DNA of 64,000 nt, from the NCBI RefSeq assembly GCF_002906155.1, contig NZ_MUJK01000007.1:62001-126000 (forward strand), written 5' to 3'. Both the position numbers and the translations under genes were made by a program. Under the pieces are notes generated by a model. It did not search any database, was not told the origin of the DNA, and was given only the letters and a program-made list of their open reading frames with translations. This stretch comes from Pseudomonas laurylsulfativorans (GTDB lineage: Bacteria; Pseudomonadota; Gammaproteobacteria; Pseudomonadales; Pseudomonadaceae). Shown piece after piece: positions 26,479-35,708 of the stretch (its first letter is position 1; every line of letters starts with the position of its first letter).

Positions 26479-27812
26479 ACGACGCCCTGGGCCAGCATCG
26501 CATCGGCGACCTTCACGAAGCCGGCGATGTTCGCACCTTTAACGTAATTGACCCGGCCGTTCTCTTCGCCGTAATGCACGCAAGCATGGTGAATCGACTG
26601 CATGATCGCGTGCAGCTTGCTGTCCACTTCGCCAGCGGTCCACGCCAGGCGCATGGCGTTCTGCGACATTTCCAACCCGCTCACCGCTACGCCACCGGCA
26701 TTGGATGCCTTGCCCGGCGCGAACAGAATGCCGGCCTCAATGAACAGGTCCACAGCTTCCAGCGTCGTAGGCATGTTCGCGCCTTCCGCGACACAGATGC
26801 AGCCGTTGCGCAGCAAGGTGCGGGCGGCTTCGGCATCCAGTTCGTTTTGCGTCGCGCACGGTAGTGCGATGTCGCAACTCAGGCTCCATGGCAACTGACC
26901 GGCGCGGAACTCCAGGCCAAAACGACCGGCCAGTTCACTGATGCGCCCACGCTGGACGTTTTTCAGTTCCAGCACCGCTTGCCATTGCTCTTCGGTCAAA
27001 CCGCTTTCGCAGTACAGCGTACCTTCGGAATCGGACAGCGAAATCACTTTCCCGCCCAGGTCCATGACCTTGCGTGCGGCGTATTGCGCGACGTTACCCG
27101 AACCGGAAATCGCCACGCGCTTGCCCTCGACCGTCTGCTCGCGACGCTTGAGCATTTCCTCGGCGAAGTACACGCAACCGAAACCAGTGGCTTCCGGGCG
27201 AATCAGGCTGCCGCCGTAGCTTGGACCTTTGCCGGTCATCACGCTGGTGAACTGGTTGCTCAGGCGCTTGTACTGGCCGAACAGGAAACCGATTTCCCGC
27301 GCGCCGACACCGATGTCCCCGGCCGGCACGTCAACGTCTGCGCCAATGTGGCGATACAACTCGCTCATGAAGGCCTGACAGAAACGCATGACTTCGGCGT
27401 CGCTTTTGCCTTTGGGATCGAAGTCCGAACCACCCTTGCCACCGCCCATTGGCAGCGAAGTCAGGGAGTTTTTGAAGGTCTGCTCGAAGGCGAGGAACTT
27501 CAGAACGCCCATGTTCACCGAAGGATGGAAACGCAAGCCGCCCTTATACGGGCCGATGGCGCTGTTCATCTGAATGCGGAAGCCGCGATTGACCTGGACC
27601 TTGCCCTGATCGTCGACCCACGACACGCGAAACACTACCGCCCGCTCCGGCTCGCAGATGCGCTCCAGGATGCCGGAGGTCAGGTAATGCGGATTGGCTT
27701 CAAGAAACGGCCACAAGGTGCGCAGGACTTCTTCGACGGCCTGGTGGAATTCGGGTTGATCCGGGTCGCGTTTTTTCAGGCGCGCAAGGAAGGATTCGAC
27801 GGATTCGATCAT
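26475..27812 (-). CDS. gdhA: NADP-specific glutamate dehydrogenase
   Basis: Makes glutamate from 2-oxoglutarate and ammonia. 445 aa, the length of the small hexameric enzymes. The catalytic region LPMGGGKGGSDFDPKGKSD has the catalytic Lys and Asp; GFRIQMNSAIGPYKGGLRFHPSVN is the substrate-binding segment; the Rossmann fold motif is ISGSGNVAQYA. Single gene with a 3' overlap with the Gre-like gene. Position matches PA4588. The leader of about 120 bases contains no riboswitch I recognise. Confidence 0.98.
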   Translation of the reverse strand: MIESVESFLARLKKRDPDQPEFHQAVEEVLRTLWPFLEANPHYLTSGILERICEPERAVVFRVSWVDDQGKVQVNRGFRIQMNSAIGPYKGGLRFHPSVNMGVLKFLAFEQTFKNSLTSLPMGGGKGGSDFDPKGKSDAEVMRFCQAFMSELYRHIGADVDVPAGDIGVGAREIGFLFGQYKRLSNQFTSVMTGKGPSYGGSLIRPEATGFGCVYFAEEMLKRREQTVEGKRVAISGSGNVAQYAARKVMDLGGKVISLSDSEGTLYCESGLTEEQWQAVLELKNVQRGRISELAGRFGLEFRAGQLPWSLSCDIALPCATQNELDAEAARTLLRNGCICVAEGANMPTTLEAVDLFIEAGILFAPGKASNAGGVAVSGLEMSQNAMRLAWTAGEVDSKLHAIMQSIHHACVHYGEENGRVNYVKGANIAGFVKVADAMLAQGVV

Positions 27813-28011
27813 GGGAAAGTCTCGGCAAATTTATTGTCGTTGGGAGAGATTGGGCCGGACTGTAACAAACGATTCGCGCACAGGAACAGAGCAAAATGTC
27901 GCATTCATGAAATTAAATGGTGCACAGGATATAAATTAATCCGGTTTTCTGGCTTTTGGTGCACCTGTTTGGGGATTTCAATACTGAGTTCTGCACCAAC
28001 AGTTACAGCGC

Positions 28012-28072
28012 CATCGCTGGCAAGCCAGCTCCTACAGGTGTGTAGCCTGTAGGAGCTGGCTTGCCAGCGATG
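28012..28072. repeat. REP doublet, reversed orientation
   Basis: Here the left copy is the complement (CATCGCTGGCAAGCCAGCTCC) and the right copy the direct form, with CCTGTAGG/TGTAGCC arms facing inward and only about 10 bases between. Opposite arrangement to most doublets in the window; the whole can fold as one long hairpin. Confidence 0.9.
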
Positions 28073-28099
28073 AATTCACCCCGATACCACTGAAAAAAA

Positions 28100-28130
28100 C
28101 ACAAAAAAACGGAGCCCGAAGGCTCCGTTC
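28100..28130 (-). terminator. Rho-independent terminator of ettA
   Basis: Read leftward: ACGGAGCC, TTCG loop, GGCTCCGT, then T7. About 22 bases beyond the ettA stop. Confidence 0.93.
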
Positions 28131-28150
28131 TTGATGCAACCAACCCGAAA

Positions 28151-29815
28151 TCAGGCCAGTTTCTTGTGCCGTACACGGTGCGGCTGGGCAGCCGCTTCGC
28201 CGAGACGCTTTTTACGGTCGGCTTCGTACTCGGTGTAGTTGCCTTCGAAGAACACCGCTTGCGAGTCGTCTTCGTACGCCAGGATGTGAGTCGCGACGCG
28301 GTCAAGGAACCACCGATCGTGAGAGATCACAATGGCGGCGCCCGGGAAGTCCAGCAGGGCTTCTTCCAGGGAACGCAGGGTTTCGACGTCGAGGTCGTTG
28401 GACGGTTCGTCGAGCAGCAGGACGTTGCCGCCCTCTTTCAGGGTCAGGGCCAGGTGCAAGCGACCCCGCTCACCACCGGACAGGTCCTTGACGAACTTCT
28501 GCTGATCGCCGCCCTTGAAGTTGAAGCGACCGACGTAGGTACGCGACGGGATCTCGTAGCTGCCGATGCGGATCTGGTCGGAGCCGTCGGAGATCTGCTG
28601 GAATACGGTCTTGCTGCCATCCAGGTCTTCGCGGCTCTGATCGACGCACGCCAGCTGCACGGTTTCACCGACTTCGATGCTGCCCGAATCCGGCGTTTCC
28701 TTGCCCATCAGCATGCGGAACAGGGTCGACTTACCGGCACCGTTACCGCCGATCACGCCGACGATGGCGCCTTTAGGCATGGAGAACGACAGGTTGTCGA
28801 TCAGCACGCGGTCGCCATAGCCCTTGGTGACGTTCTTGAATTCGATGACCTTGTCGCCCAGGCGCGGACCGGCCGGGATGTAGATCTCGTTGGTTTCGCT
28901 GCGCTTCTGGAATTCCTGCGATTGCATTTCTTCGAAACGTTGCAGACGAGCCTTGGATTTCGACTGGCGGGCCTTGGCGCCTTTGCGCACCCACTCAAGC
29001 TCTTCCTTCATGGCCTTTTCATGGGCCGACTGCTGCTTGGATTCGGCAGCCAGACGATCGGACTTGGCTTCCAGCCAACCCGAGTAGTTGCCCTCGTAAG
29101 GAATGCCCGCGCCGCGGTCGAGTTCCAGAATCCAGCCAGCAACGTTGTCCAGGAAGTAACGGTCGTGCGTGATCGCGACCACGGTGCCCGGGAAGTCGTG
29201 CAGGAAGTGCTCGAGCCACGCAACGGAATCGGCATCCAGGTGGTTGGTCGGTTCGTCGAGCAGCAGCATGTCCGGGGCGGACAGCAGCAGGCGGCACAGG
29301 GCCACACGACGCTTCTCACCACCGGAGAGGAATTCGACCTTGGCATCCCAGGCCGGCAGACGCAGCGCATCGGCCGCGACTTCCAGTTGACGATCGAGGT
29401 TGTGACCGTCGCTGGCTTGCAGGATCGCTTCGAGCTTGGCCTGTTCGGCAGCCAGTTTGTCGAAGTCGGCGTCTTCTTCAGCGTAAGCCGCGTAGACCTC
29501 GTCCAGACGCGCCTGGGCGTTCTTGATCACGCTGACCGCTTCCTCGACCACTTCACGCACGGTCTTGGTCGGATCCAGTTGCGGTTCCTGCGGCAGGTAG
29601 CCGATGTTCAGCTCCGGCATCGGGCGGGCTTCGCCCTCGAACTCGGTGTCGACGCCAGCCATGATTTTCAACAACGTGGACTTACCCGAACCGTTGAGGC
29701 CGAGCACGCCGATCTTGGCGCCGGGGAAGAAGGACAGAGAAATGTTTTTCAGGATTTCCCGCTTCGGCGGAACAACTTTGCCCAGCCGATGCATGGTGAA
29801 TACGTATTGAGCCAT
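28151..29815 (-). CDS. ettA: Energy-dependent translational throttle protein EttA
   Basis: ABC-F ATPase that binds the ribosomal E site and gates entry into elongation according to ATP/ADP. 554 aa, two ABC cassettes and no membrane domain. Walker A1 GLNGSGKST at 39-47; LSGGEKRRVAL signature and DEPTNHLD Walker B; linker helix with AKARQSKSKARLQRFEEM; second cassette has GGNGAGKST, LSGGERGRLHLA and DEPSNDLD. The arm insertion between the A1 motifs is present (AYAEEDADFDKLAAEQAKLE). Starts MAQYVFTMHRLGKVVPPKREIL as in E. coli. Confidence 0.96.
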   Translation of the reverse strand: MAQYVFTMHRLGKVVPPKREILKNISLSFFPGAKIGVLGLNGSGKSTLLKIMAGVDTEFEGEARPMPELNIGYLPQEPQLDPTKTVREVVEEAVSVIKNAQARLDEVYAAYAEEDADFDKLAAEQAKLEAILQASDGHNLDRQLEVAADALRLPAWDAKVEFLSGGEKRRVALCRLLLSAPDMLLLDEPTNHLDADSVAWLEHFLHDFPGTVVAITHDRYFLDNVAGWILELDRGAGIPYEGNYSGWLEAKSDRLAAESKQQSAHEKAMKEELEWVRKGAKARQSKSKARLQRFEEMQSQEFQKRSETNEIYIPAGPRLGDKVIEFKNVTKGYGDRVLIDNLSFSMPKGAIVGVIGGNGAGKSTLFRMLMGKETPDSGSIEVGETVQLACVDQSREDLDGSKTVFQQISDGSDQIRIGSYEIPSRTYVGRFNFKGGDQQKFVKDLSGGERGRLHLALTLKEGGNVLLLDEPSNDLDVETLRSLEEALLDFPGAAIVISHDRWFLDRVATHILAYEDDSQAVFFEGNYTEYEADRKKRLGEAAAQPHRVRHKKLA

Positions 29816-30103
29816 GGAGAACCTAGGGTCAGTGACAGATGAATGATTAGGGCACAGGCGATGCCTGGCCAGGCTGTGCGCGTCGCCCGATTGAGAGCTT
29901 TCAATATAAGCGCGCTGAAAAGCCTGATTTTAGGAGCTGGAACGCTCCCGCGTAACCGACAAAGCTACCTTAATGACAGATGGCAGTCCAGCCGACGGGC
30001 AGGGGCTGGCACTTCGCCACAACTCAAGGCATGCTAGCCGCCCTTCGGGCGTCCGGCTTATAGTGCACGTCGCGCCAGTCCAGCCAAACCGCAGGATGAC
30101 AGC

Positions 30104-33100
30104 TTGTCCAATGTTCCTCCGCCTCTGACTTCCAGTGCGCCGGCCACAGCGCCCGGCTCACCCCTGCGCGGGACCTTGAAGGGCACATTGGCGACACTCG
30201 TGTTATTGCTGCTGGCCCTGCTGTTCTGGCAGTTGCTCGATCAGTTGCGCGAAACCCAGAAAAACCAGCGTCAGTACACCATCGACTACACCGCCGACCT
30301 GGCCGCTCAGGTCAGCCTTAACATGGCGCTCAACGCGCAGATCGCCCTCAATCTGTTGCCGATCGTCGAGCAACCGCAGGACGCCGATGAGCTACAGGCG
30401 CTGCTGCGCAAGCTGCAACAGTCGCTGCCTGATCTGCGCAGCCTGGCTTTGCTCAGCCCATCAGGAAGAGTCATCAGCGACAGCGCTGCCGACAGCGATG
30501 ACAGCGACTACATGGGCGAACTGGTACGCCGCAGCCACTCCCAGGCGCATTACTTCAGCAACGCCACCGACGGATCCGTGGTGCATTTATTGTTGCATCA
30601 GGCCAGCGGCAGTTCCCGAGGCTATTGGGCCTTGCGCCTGACACCCACCTTCTTTTCGTCACTGACCAAGCAAAGCGAGGCCGGTGGCCGCCCGTTGTGG
30701 CTGGTGGAGAACCGCATCAATCATCAGATCATCAGCCGCGACGAAGCACTGCCCTCGGTCAACCCGGGAACGCTGACCCCCGACGATATCGCCAACAGCG
30801 TGCTGACGGTTCCGCTAAGCAGTAGCGATTGGCAACTGCGCGGCTTGTTCGACCGTCAGCGCGTGCTGGAAGAACTGCTGCCGGCGTTCATCGGCAAATG
30901 CCTGCTGGGCCTGGCGTTTTCCATGCTGCCGTTTCTCGCCTTGCTGAACATGCGCAGGCGTCAACGCCAGGTGAGTGAGGGGCGTCGACGTTACCAGGAC
31001 ATTTTCGAAGGCACCGGCGTGGCCCTGTGCGTCCTCGACATGTCTGGGCTCAAGAACGTCTTCGACAAGGCGCGATTGCAGGACAGTGGGCAACTGAAAA
31101 CGTGGCTGGCGGTTGCGGGACAACGTCGGCAACTGTTGCAGGAACTACGGATCACCGAAGTCAACCAGGTTGCACTGCAACTGCTTAATGTCGATAACGC
31201 CGACAAGGCCTGGAAACTGCTGATCGACGGCAACCCGCAGGACGGCACCGCCATCGGCAATCAGGTGCTCGACGCGGTGCTCAACCAGCAGCCCCAGCTT
31301 GAACTGGAAATCAAACTGCAGGATGCCAGCGGTCGCGACCAGCACCTGTGGCTGGTGCTGCGTCTGCCGCAAACCCAGGACGACTATAAAGCGGTGATCC
31401 TGAGCATCACCGACATCACCAGCCGCAAGCTCATCGAACTGTCATTGCTGGAGCGCGAAGGGTTCTGGTCAGACGTGGTGCGCACGGTGCCGGATCATCT
31501 GTATGTGCAGGATGTGATCAGCCAGCGCATGATCTTCAGCAACCACCATCTGGGCCAGACTCTGGGCTACAACCGCACCGAGCTGCACCAGATGGGCGAG
31601 TACTTCTGGGAAATCCTCCTGCATCCCGAAGACGCCGACTATTACCATCGCTCCCGCCAGATCCAGCGCCAGGCCGGTTATCACCAGTTGATGCAGTGCC
31701 AGTTGCGCTTCCGCCATCGGGACGGCCAGTGGCGACGCTTCGAGATTCGCGAGCAGGCACTGGCGCGGGACAAGGACGACCAGGTCACGCGGATCATCGG
31801 CGTGGCCAAGGACATCACTGACCAGATCGAAGCCAGTGAATCGCTGCGTGACAGCGAGCAGCGCTACCGGATGCTCGCCGAAAGTATCAGCGACGTGATT
31901 TTCTCCACCGACAGCCGCCTCAACCTCAATTACGTCAGCCCTTCAGTGCAAGCAGTGCTGGGCTACGACGCCGAATGGATTTTCCAGAACGGCTGGCAAT
32001 CGACCATCGCCAACCCGCAACAACTGACCGGCATCTATCACCTGATGGACCGGGTCAGCAAAGCGCTGGATCAACCGGATCAACTGGCACTGCTACGCAG
32101 TCAGGTGCAAACCCAGTTGTTCCTGTTCGATTGCCTGCGGGCCGACGGGCGCAAGATCCCGATCGAATTGCGGCTGGTGCTGGTCTGGGACGAACACGGC
32201 GCTTTCGAAGGCGTGCTGGGGGTCGGCCGCGATATCAGCCAGCAACGCCGGGCCGAAAAAGACTTGCGCATGGCCGCCACGGTATTCGAACACTCCACCT
32301 CGGCGATCCTGATCACCGATCCGGCCGGCTACATCGTCCAGGCCAACGAAGCCTTCAGCCGTGTCAGCGGTTATGCCGTGGAACAGGTTCTCGACCAGTT
32401 GCCAAACATGCTGACCGTCGACGACCAGCAGGAAGCCCATCTGCGTTACGTGCTCAAACAATTGGGCCAGCACAGCACCTGGGAAGGCGAAGTCTGGCTC
32501 AAGCGCCGCAATGGCGAGCATTACCCGGCCTGGGTGGGGATCACCGCTGTACTCGACGACGAAGGCGACCTGGCCAGCTACGTGTGCTTCTTCAGCGACA
32601 TCAGCGAGCGCAAGGCCAGCGAGCAGCGAATTCACCGCCTCGCCTACTACGACGCCCTGACTCACCTGCCCAACCGCACGCTGTTCCAGGATCGCCTGCA
32701 CACGGCACTGCAATCGGCCGAACGGCAGAAGTCGTGGGTGGTGCTGATGTTCCTCGATCTCGATCGTTTCAAACCGATCAACGACTCCCTGGGCCACGCC
32801 GCTGGCGACCGCATGCTCAAGGAAATGGCCACGCGCCTGCTCGGTTGCGTCGACGATGACGACACCGTGGCGCGCATGGGCGGCGACGAATTTACCTTGC
32901 TCCTGCAACCGCGAGCCAACCGTGAGATCGCCCTGAACCGGGCCATTAATGTGGCCGAACAGATTCTCGCCAGCCTGGTGAAACCCTTCGTGCTCGAGGG
33001 CCGCGAGTTCTTCGTCACGGCCAGTATCGGCATCGCCCTGAGCCCGCAGGACGGCAACGAACTCAGCCAGTTGATGAAGAACGCCGACACCGCGATGTAC

Positions 33101-33952
33101 CACGCCAAGGAGCGTGGCAAGAATAACTTCCAGTTCTATCAGGCGGACATGAACGCCAGCGCCCTGGAAAGACTGGAACTGGAAAGTGACTTGCGCCACG
33201 CCCTGGAACAGAACGAATTCGTGCTTTATTACCAGCCGCAGTTCAGCGGTGACGGCAAGCGCCTGACCGGTGCCGAGGCGCTGCTGCGCTGGCGTCATCC
33301 ACGCCGCGGGCTGGTGCCGCCAGGAGATTTCATTCCGGTGCTCGAGGAGCTCGGGCTGGTGGTGGATGTCGGTGACTGGGTGATCAGCGAAGCCTGCCGT
33401 CAACTCAAGGCCTGGCATCAGGCCAAGGTACGGGTGCCGAAGGTGTCGGTGAATATCTCGGCGCGGCAGTTCTCCGATGGCCAACTCGGCACACGAATCG
33501 CCACCATCCTCAAGGAAACCGGCCTGCCGCCGGCGTGCCTGGAACTGGAACTCACCGAAAGCATCCTGATGCGCGAAGTCCGCGAGGCGATGCAGATCCT
33601 CGACGGCCTGAAAAACCTCGGCCTGAGCATTGCGGTCGACGACTTCGGTACCGGTTATTCATCGCTCAACTACCTCAAGCAGTTCCCGATCGACGTACTG
33701 AAGATCGACCGCACCTTCGTCGATGGCCTGCCCAGCGGCGAGCAAGACGCACAAATTGCCCGGGCGATCATTGCCATGGCCCACAGCCTGAACCTGGCGG
33801 TGATCGCCGAAGGTGTGGAGACCCATGAACAGCTGGACTTCCTGCGCGAGCACGGTTGCGACGAGGTGCAGGGTTACCTGTTCGGGCGCCCGATGCCGGC
33901 GGGCCGGTTCGAAGGGCAGTTCAGCAATGATGCGCTGTTCATGTTCGACTGA
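30104..33952 (+). CDS. morA: GGDEF/EAL c-di-GMP regulator, MorA-like
   Basis: 1282-residue membrane sensor that can both make and degrade c-di-GMP. Helix 1 is at about 28-48 and helix 2 at about 265-288, enclosing a periplasmic sensor domain. Then three or four PAS domains with PAC ends (ITDITSRKL, VAKDITDQI, VGRDISQQRR, SDISERKAS), a GGDEF domain with intact GGDEF at 926-930, and an EAL domain with EAL at 1058-1060 and DDFGTGYSSL later. Both active sites look complete. Start is TTG at 30104 with AGGA 8 bases upstream. The neighbouring glyA supports MorA (PA4601-PA4602 order). Shorter than the P. aeruginosa protein. Confidence 0.9.
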   Translation: MSNVPPPLTSSAPATAPGSPLRGTLKGTLATLVLLLLALLFWQLLDQLRETQKNQRQYTIDYTADLAAQVSLNMALNAQIALNLLPIVEQPQDADELQALLRKLQQSLPDLRSLALLSPSGRVISDSAADSDDSDYMGELVRRSHSQAHYFSNATDGSVVHLLLHQASGSSRGYWALRLTPTFFSSLTKQSEAGGRPLWLVENRINHQIISRDEALPSVNPGTLTPDDIANSVLTVPLSSSDWQLRGLFDRQRVLEELLPAFIGKCLLGLAFSMLPFLALLNMRRRQRQVSEGRRRYQDIFEGTGVALCVLDMSGLKNVFDKARLQDSGQLKTWLAVAGQRRQLLQELRITEVNQVALQLLNVDNADKAWKLLIDGNPQDGTAIGNQVLDAVLNQQPQLELEIKLQDASGRDQHLWLVLRLPQTQDDYKAVILSITDITSRKLIELSLLEREGFWSDVVRTVPDHLYVQDVISQRMIFSNHHLGQTLGYNRTELHQMGEYFWEILLHPEDADYYHRSRQIQRQAGYHQLMQCQLRFRHRDGQWRRFEIREQALARDKDDQVTRIIGVAKDITDQIEASESLRDSEQRYRMLAESISDVIFSTDSRLNLNYVSPSVQAVLGYDAEWIFQNGWQSTIANPQQLTGIYHLMDRVSKALDQPDQLALLRSQVQTQLFLFDCLRADGRKIPIELRLVLVWDEHGAFEGVLGVGRDISQQRRAEKDLRMAATVFEHSTSAILITDPAGYIVQANEAFSRVSGYAVEQVLDQLPNMLTVDDQQEAHLRYVLKQLGQHSTWEGEVWLKRRNGEHYPAWVGITAVLDDEGDLASYVCFFSDISERKASEQRIHRLAYYDALTHLPNRTLFQDRLHTALQSAERQKSWVVLMFLDLDRFKPINDSLGHAAGDRMLKEMATRLLGCVDDDDTVARMGGDEFTLLLQPRANREIALNRAINVAEQILASLVKPFVLEGREFFVTASIGIALSPQDGNELSQLMKNADTAMYHAKERGKNNFQFYQADMNASALERLELESDLRHALEQNEFVLYYQPQFSGDGKRLTGAEALLRWRHPRRGLVPPGDFIPVLEELGLVVDVGDWVISEACRQLKAWHQAKVRVPKVSVNISARQFSDGQLGTRIATILKETGLPPACLELELTESILMREVREAMQILDGLKNLGLSIAVDDFGTGYSSLNYLKQFPIDVLKIDRTFVDGLPSGEQDAQIARAIIAMAHSLNLAVIAEGVETHEQLDFLREHGCDEVQGYLFGRPMPAGRFEGQFSNDALFMFD

Positions 33953-34110
33953 ATTGTTGCGGTGAGTCTGCCGGCGATGGGGCCAGCACGGTCACCATCC
34001 ATCCCCAGATGAAGCCCACTTGTCTGCGACATGATGCCGTTTCATATGCCATCTAAAACCCGTTGGGGTAGAATGCCCCCCTTTTCCGCCCCCGATCCTT
34101 GAGGACCGCC

Positions 34111-35364
34111 ATGTTCAGCCGTGATTTGACTATTGCCAAGTACGACGCCGATCTCTTTGCCGCCATGGAGCAAGAAGCTCAGCGCCAGGAAGAGCACATT
34201 GAGCTGATCGCTTCGGAAAACTACACCAGCCCTGCGGTGATGGAAGCTCAAGGCTCGGTACTGACCAACAAGTACGCCGAAGGCTACCCGGGCAAGCGCT
34301 ACTACGGTGGTTGCGAGTACGTAGACATCGTCGAGCAGCTGGCTATCGATCGCGCCAAAGAGCTGTTCGGTGCCGACTACGCCAACGTTCAGCCGCACGC
34401 CGGTTCGCAAGCCAACAGCGCCGTTTACCTGGCCCTGCTGTCGGCTGGTGACACCATCCTGGGCATGAGCCTGGCCCACGGTGGTCACCTGACCCACGGT
34501 GCCAGCGTTTCGTCTTCGGGCAAGCTATACAACGCCATCCAGTACGGCATCGACGCCAACGGCCTGATCGACTACGACGAAGTCGAGCGCCTGGCCGTTG
34601 AGCACAAGCCAAAAATGATCGTGGCCGGTTTCTCTGCCTACTCGCAGATCCTCGACTTCCCGCGCTTCCGTGCAATCGCCGACAAGGTAGGTGCCTACCT
34701 GTTCGTCGACATGGCCCACGTAGCTGGTCTGGTTGCCGCTGGCGTCTACCCGAACCCGGTTCCATTCGCTGACGTCGTGACCACCACCACCCACAAGACC
34801 CTGCGCGGTCCACGTGGTGGCCTGATCCTGGCTCGCGCCAACGCCGACATCGAGAAGAAGCTGAACTCCGCCGTATTCCCGGGTGCCCAGGGCGGCCCGC
34901 TGGAGCACGTGATCGCCGCTAAAGCGATCTGCTTCAAGGAAGCGCTGCAGCCTGAGTTCAAGGTTTACCAGCAACAAGTGGTGAAGAATGCCCAGGCCAT
35001 GGCCAGCGTGTTCATCGAGCGCGGCTTCGACGTGGTGTCGGGCGGTACTCAGAACCACCTGTTCCTGCTGTCGCTGATCAAGCAGGAAATCTCCGGTAAA
35101 GACGCCGATGCCGCTCTGGGCAAAGCGTTCATCACCGTGAACAAGAACTCCGTGCCAAACGACCCACGCTCCCCGTTCGTCACCTCCGGCCTGCGCTTCG
35201 GCACTCCGGCTGTGACCACTCGCGGCTTCAAGGAAGCAGAGTGCAAGGAACTGGCCGGCTGGATCTGCGACATCCTGGCAGATCTTTCCAACGAAGCAGT
35301 GATCGACGCTGTTCGTGAGAAGGTCAAGGCTATCTGCAAGAAGCTGCCGGTATACGGCGCTTAA
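34111..35364 (+). CDS. glyA: Serine hydroxymethyltransferase
   Basis: PLP enzyme interconverting serine and glycine with tetrahydrofolate. 417 aa. PLP lysine K229 in TTTTHKTLRGPRGG; substrate residues in ELIASENYTS and KYAEGYPGKRYYGG. The start at 34111 has GAGGA 6 bases upstream. Single gene after morA with its own terminator. No glycine riboswitch seen in the 150-base leader. Confidence 0.98.
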   Translation: MFSRDLTIAKYDADLFAAMEQEAQRQEEHIELIASENYTSPAVMEAQGSVLTNKYAEGYPGKRYYGGCEYVDIVEQLAIDRAKELFGADYANVQPHAGSQANSAVYLALLSAGDTILGMSLAHGGHLTHGASVSSSGKLYNAIQYGIDANGLIDYDEVERLAVEHKPKMIVAGFSAYSQILDFPRFRAIADKVGAYLFVDMAHVAGLVAAGVYPNPVPFADVVTTTTHKTLRGPRGGLILARANADIEKKLNSAVFPGAQGGPLEHVIAAKAICFKEALQPEFKVYQQQVVKNAQAMASVFIERGFDVVSGGTQNHLFLLSLIKQEISGKDADAALGKAFITVNKNSVPNDPRSPFVTSGLRFGTPAVTTRGFKEAECKELAGWICDILADLSNEAVIDAVREKVKAICKKLPVYGA

Positions 35365-35385
35365 TCAGCCCCGCTAGACCGCTGC

Positions 35386-35421
35386 CATAAAAAACCGGCC
35401 AGAGATGGCCGGTTTTTTTTC
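35386..35421 (+). terminator. Rho-independent terminator of glyA
   Basis: AAAAAACCGGCC, AGAGAT loop, GGCCGGTTTTTTTT: a strong hairpin with T8, about 22 bases after the stop. Confidence 0.95.
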
Positions 35422-35445
35422 GCCTGCGTTTTAAACGCCAGCATT

Positions 35446-35533
35446 CTGTAAGAACCGGCTTGCCGGCGAAAACCGTCTTGGATATTAGCGCCGACTTTGG
35501 GGACGCCTTCGCTGGAAAGCCAGCGCCTACAGG
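35446..35533. repeat. REP doublet, degraded
   Basis: TGTAAGAACCGGCTTGCCGGC on the left and TTCGCTGGAAAGCCAGCGCC on the right. Both copies carry several substitutions, and the two stems are of different class; an old insertion or decayed REPIN. Confidence 0.7.
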
Positions 35534-35543
35534 ACCAGCTCAA

Positions 35544-35557
35544 CTGGTAAGACCGGT
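35544..35557. promoter_or_regulatory. Candidate GntR/FadR operator 1
   Basis: CTGGTAAGACCGGT contains the dyad GGT-N3-ACC typical for FadR-subfamily GntR regulators. The same nine bases GGTAAGACC recur 85 bases downstream, before the symporter start. One of the two GntR genes at 37072 and 37820 is the likely binder. Confidence 0.55.
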
Positions 35558-35628
35558 CATGCCAATTTTCTAGTTTTTACTTGCGAATACACAAAAATAG
35601 CGCCTAGACTCCACCTGCACTGGACATA

Positions 35629-35642
35629 CCGGTAAGACCACA
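35629..35642. promoter_or_regulatory. Candidate GntR/FadR operator 2
   Basis: CCGGTAAGACCACA carries the same GGTAAGACC core as operator 1, about eight helical turns away and about 67 bases ahead of the symporter ATG. Spacing would allow looping. Confidence 0.55.
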
Positions 35643-35708
35643 ATAATTAAGTCCTGAAGTCGATGCGCCTGGCGCACGGCAGCCAGGACACCGACCAGGA
35701 TTCCTCCC

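Larger units (their letters stand above)
27813..28150. other. Intergenic region between ettA and gdhA
   Basis: 338 bases without a gene. The right part holds a REP doublet and the ettA terminator (listed separately); the left part is an AT-rich gdhA promoter region near 27890-27990 (ATTAAATGG... ATAAATTAATCC). No small open frame with a ribosome binding site seen. Confidence 0.7.
35365..35708. other. Intergenic region glyA to symporter
   Basis: 344 bases holding in order the glyA terminator, a worn REP doublet, and two copies of the GGTAAGACC motif 85 bases apart ahead of the symporter gene (all listed separately). No coding potential seen. Confidence 0.8.

Noticed and set aside
34111..34111. 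Glycine riboswitch before glyA or FMN riboswitch before ribF
   Set aside because: Leaders are short and lack the conserved cores.
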